Assembly: GCF_029238675.1 (NCBI RefSeq)
Contig: NZ_JAQWFR010000024.1
Coordinates: forward strand, 28,149 to 92,148
Direction of reading: 5' to 3'
Source: Oceanicoccus sp.
GTDB lineage: Bacteria > Pseudomonadota > Gammaproteobacteria > Pseudomonadales > Dasaniaceae
DNA: 64,000 nt
A program made the position numbers and the translations under genes. Below are positions 63,718-64,000 of the stretch, in pieces. How positions within the stretch are numbered: position 1 is the first letter of the stretch; each line of letters starts with the position of its first letter. Under the pieces are notes generated by a model. The model did no database searches, was not told where the DNA came from, and saw nothing but the letters and a program-made list of their open reading frames with translations.

Positions 63718-63735
63718 AATACATATCCGAGAAAT

Positions 63736-63777
63736 CATATATATGGTAATTTTTATATATGTTTTTCCGCATGTCAA
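63736..63777 (-). promoter_or_regulatory. ars operon promoter and operator
   Basis: On the minus strand TTGACA (63777-63772), a 17-base spacer and TAAAAT (63754-63749) make a good sigma-70 promoter with start near 63742. The perfect palindrome CATATATATG (63736-63745) covers the start point and is flanked by further ATATAT, as expected of an ArsR operator. Confidence 0.65.
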
Positions 63778-63809
63778 TTCTTTCCCTTCTATACTCCATC
63801 CAGCCCCCC

Positions 63810-63909
63810 GTCATTCCCGCGCAGGCGGGAATCCAGTGCTGTTATTTCCGCTTTAGCGGAAATAACAGCATAAGCATGCAGGCTGGATTCCCGCCTGCGC
63901 GGGAATGAC
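63810..63909. repeat. 100-bp composite palindrome (hairpin repeat, complete copy)
   Basis: Outer arms of 27 bp (63810-63836 and 63883-63909) are exact reverse complements, and inside lies a 15-bp hairpin (63837-63851 with 63856-63870, loop TTTA). Each outer arm also contains its own ATTCCCGC...GCGGGAAT hairpin. It begins two bases after the epmA-like stop codon. Fuller version of the repeats at 4938, 9541 and 16741; no coding content. Confidence 0.85.
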
Positions 63910-63911
63910 AG

Positions 63912-64000
63912 TCAGGCTCTGTCTATGGAGAAGCTAATCGCTTCGGCAATCCCCTTTAGCCCCTGGCTAAGCATCAACAATCGATCCACCCCCAAAGCAA
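63912..64000 (-). CDS. epmA: C-terminal end of an EpmA-like class II lysyl-tRNA synthetase paralogue (partial)
   Basis: Only the last 28-29 codons lie in the window, running off the right edge. They read ALGVDRLLMLSQGLKGIAEA and then ISFSIDRA before TGA. The G-x-D-R-L-L-M-L motif 3 and the final F-x-x-D-R-A are the end of LysS/EpmA proteins; the short G-LSQ loop suits EpmA, which lysylates elongation factor P. LysS itself is the alternative. Confidence 0.72.
   Translation of the reverse strand, partial: ALGVDRLLMLSQGLKGIAEAISFSIDRA

Overview
The window is chromosomal DNA from a Gram-negative, aerobic gammaproteobacterium, most likely a marine member of the Cellvibrionales/Pseudomonas side of the class. 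Evidence for this is the gene order polA - (sRNA) - engB - cytochrome c5-like - cytochrome c4 - dsbA - GGDEF protein, which is the arrangement known from Pseudomonas, plus an aa3-type oxidase locus with a cytochrome-c-fused subunit II and an exosortase/exopolysaccharide locus rich in sulfotransferase-like genes. The species cannot be named from sequence alone. No phage, insertion sequence or CRISPR array was seen.

Layout. (1) 0.4-9.5 kb: cytochrome c oxidase and its assembly line (coxB, coxA, ctaG, coxC; then SURF1, a thioredoxin-fold-like membrane protein, heme A synthase ctaA, farnesyltransferase ctaB, SCO). (2) 9.6-18.7 kb: Lrp-type regulator, a small secreted protein, a regulatory-looking intergenic region with three inverted repeats built on GTWAC, DNA polymerase I, a strong candidate ErsA/Spot42-position small RNA with an AlgU/RpoE-like promoter, engB, two c-type cytochromes, dsbA and a diguanylate cyclase. 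(3) 18.7-61.1 kb: one very large exopolysaccharide/exosortase locus preceded by a good sigma-54 promoter match. It holds export and chain-length proteins, a BY-kinase-like ATPase, an ExeA-like ATPase, a deacetylase, Wzx and Wzy, seven to eight glycosyltransferases, five sulfotransferase-like proteins of at least three subfamilies, an acyltransferase, a glycoside-hydrolase-like secreted protein, a DUF1800/DUF1501 pair, enzymes for GDP-fucose and a UDP-uronic acid, an exosortase fused to EpsI (probably XrtD type), a polyprenyl-phosphate sugar-1-phosphate transferase, a PrsT-like TPR lipoprotein and one VPxPA-CTERM target protein. (4) 61.1-64 kb: tRNA-Arg(CCG), cytochrome c5, an arsenic resistance operon (arsR-arsC-acr3) and the last codons of an epmA-like gene.

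How it works together: region 3 reads as a Wzx/Wzy-type pathway. The polyprenyl transferase loads the first sugar, glycosyltransferases extend it using GDP-fucose and a uronic acid, sulfotransferases and acyl/deacylases decorate it, Wzx flips and Wzy polymerises, and the chain-length/kinase/OPX/outer-membrane proteins export it, while the exosortase anchors a sorted protein at the surface. The likely regulators (c-di-GMP from the GGDEF protein, sigma-54 at the operon start, an envelope-stress sRNA with a C-rich loop) all lie just upstream of the locus. The candidate most worth pursuing is this sulfated-EPS/exosortase system; the clearest undescribed small element is the sRNA between polA and engB.

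A family of intergenic hairpin repeats (cores like ATTCCCGC...GCGGGAAT) occurs at 4.9, 9.5, 16.7 and 63.8 kb, the last as a 100-bp almost perfect palindrome directly after the epmA-like stop codon.
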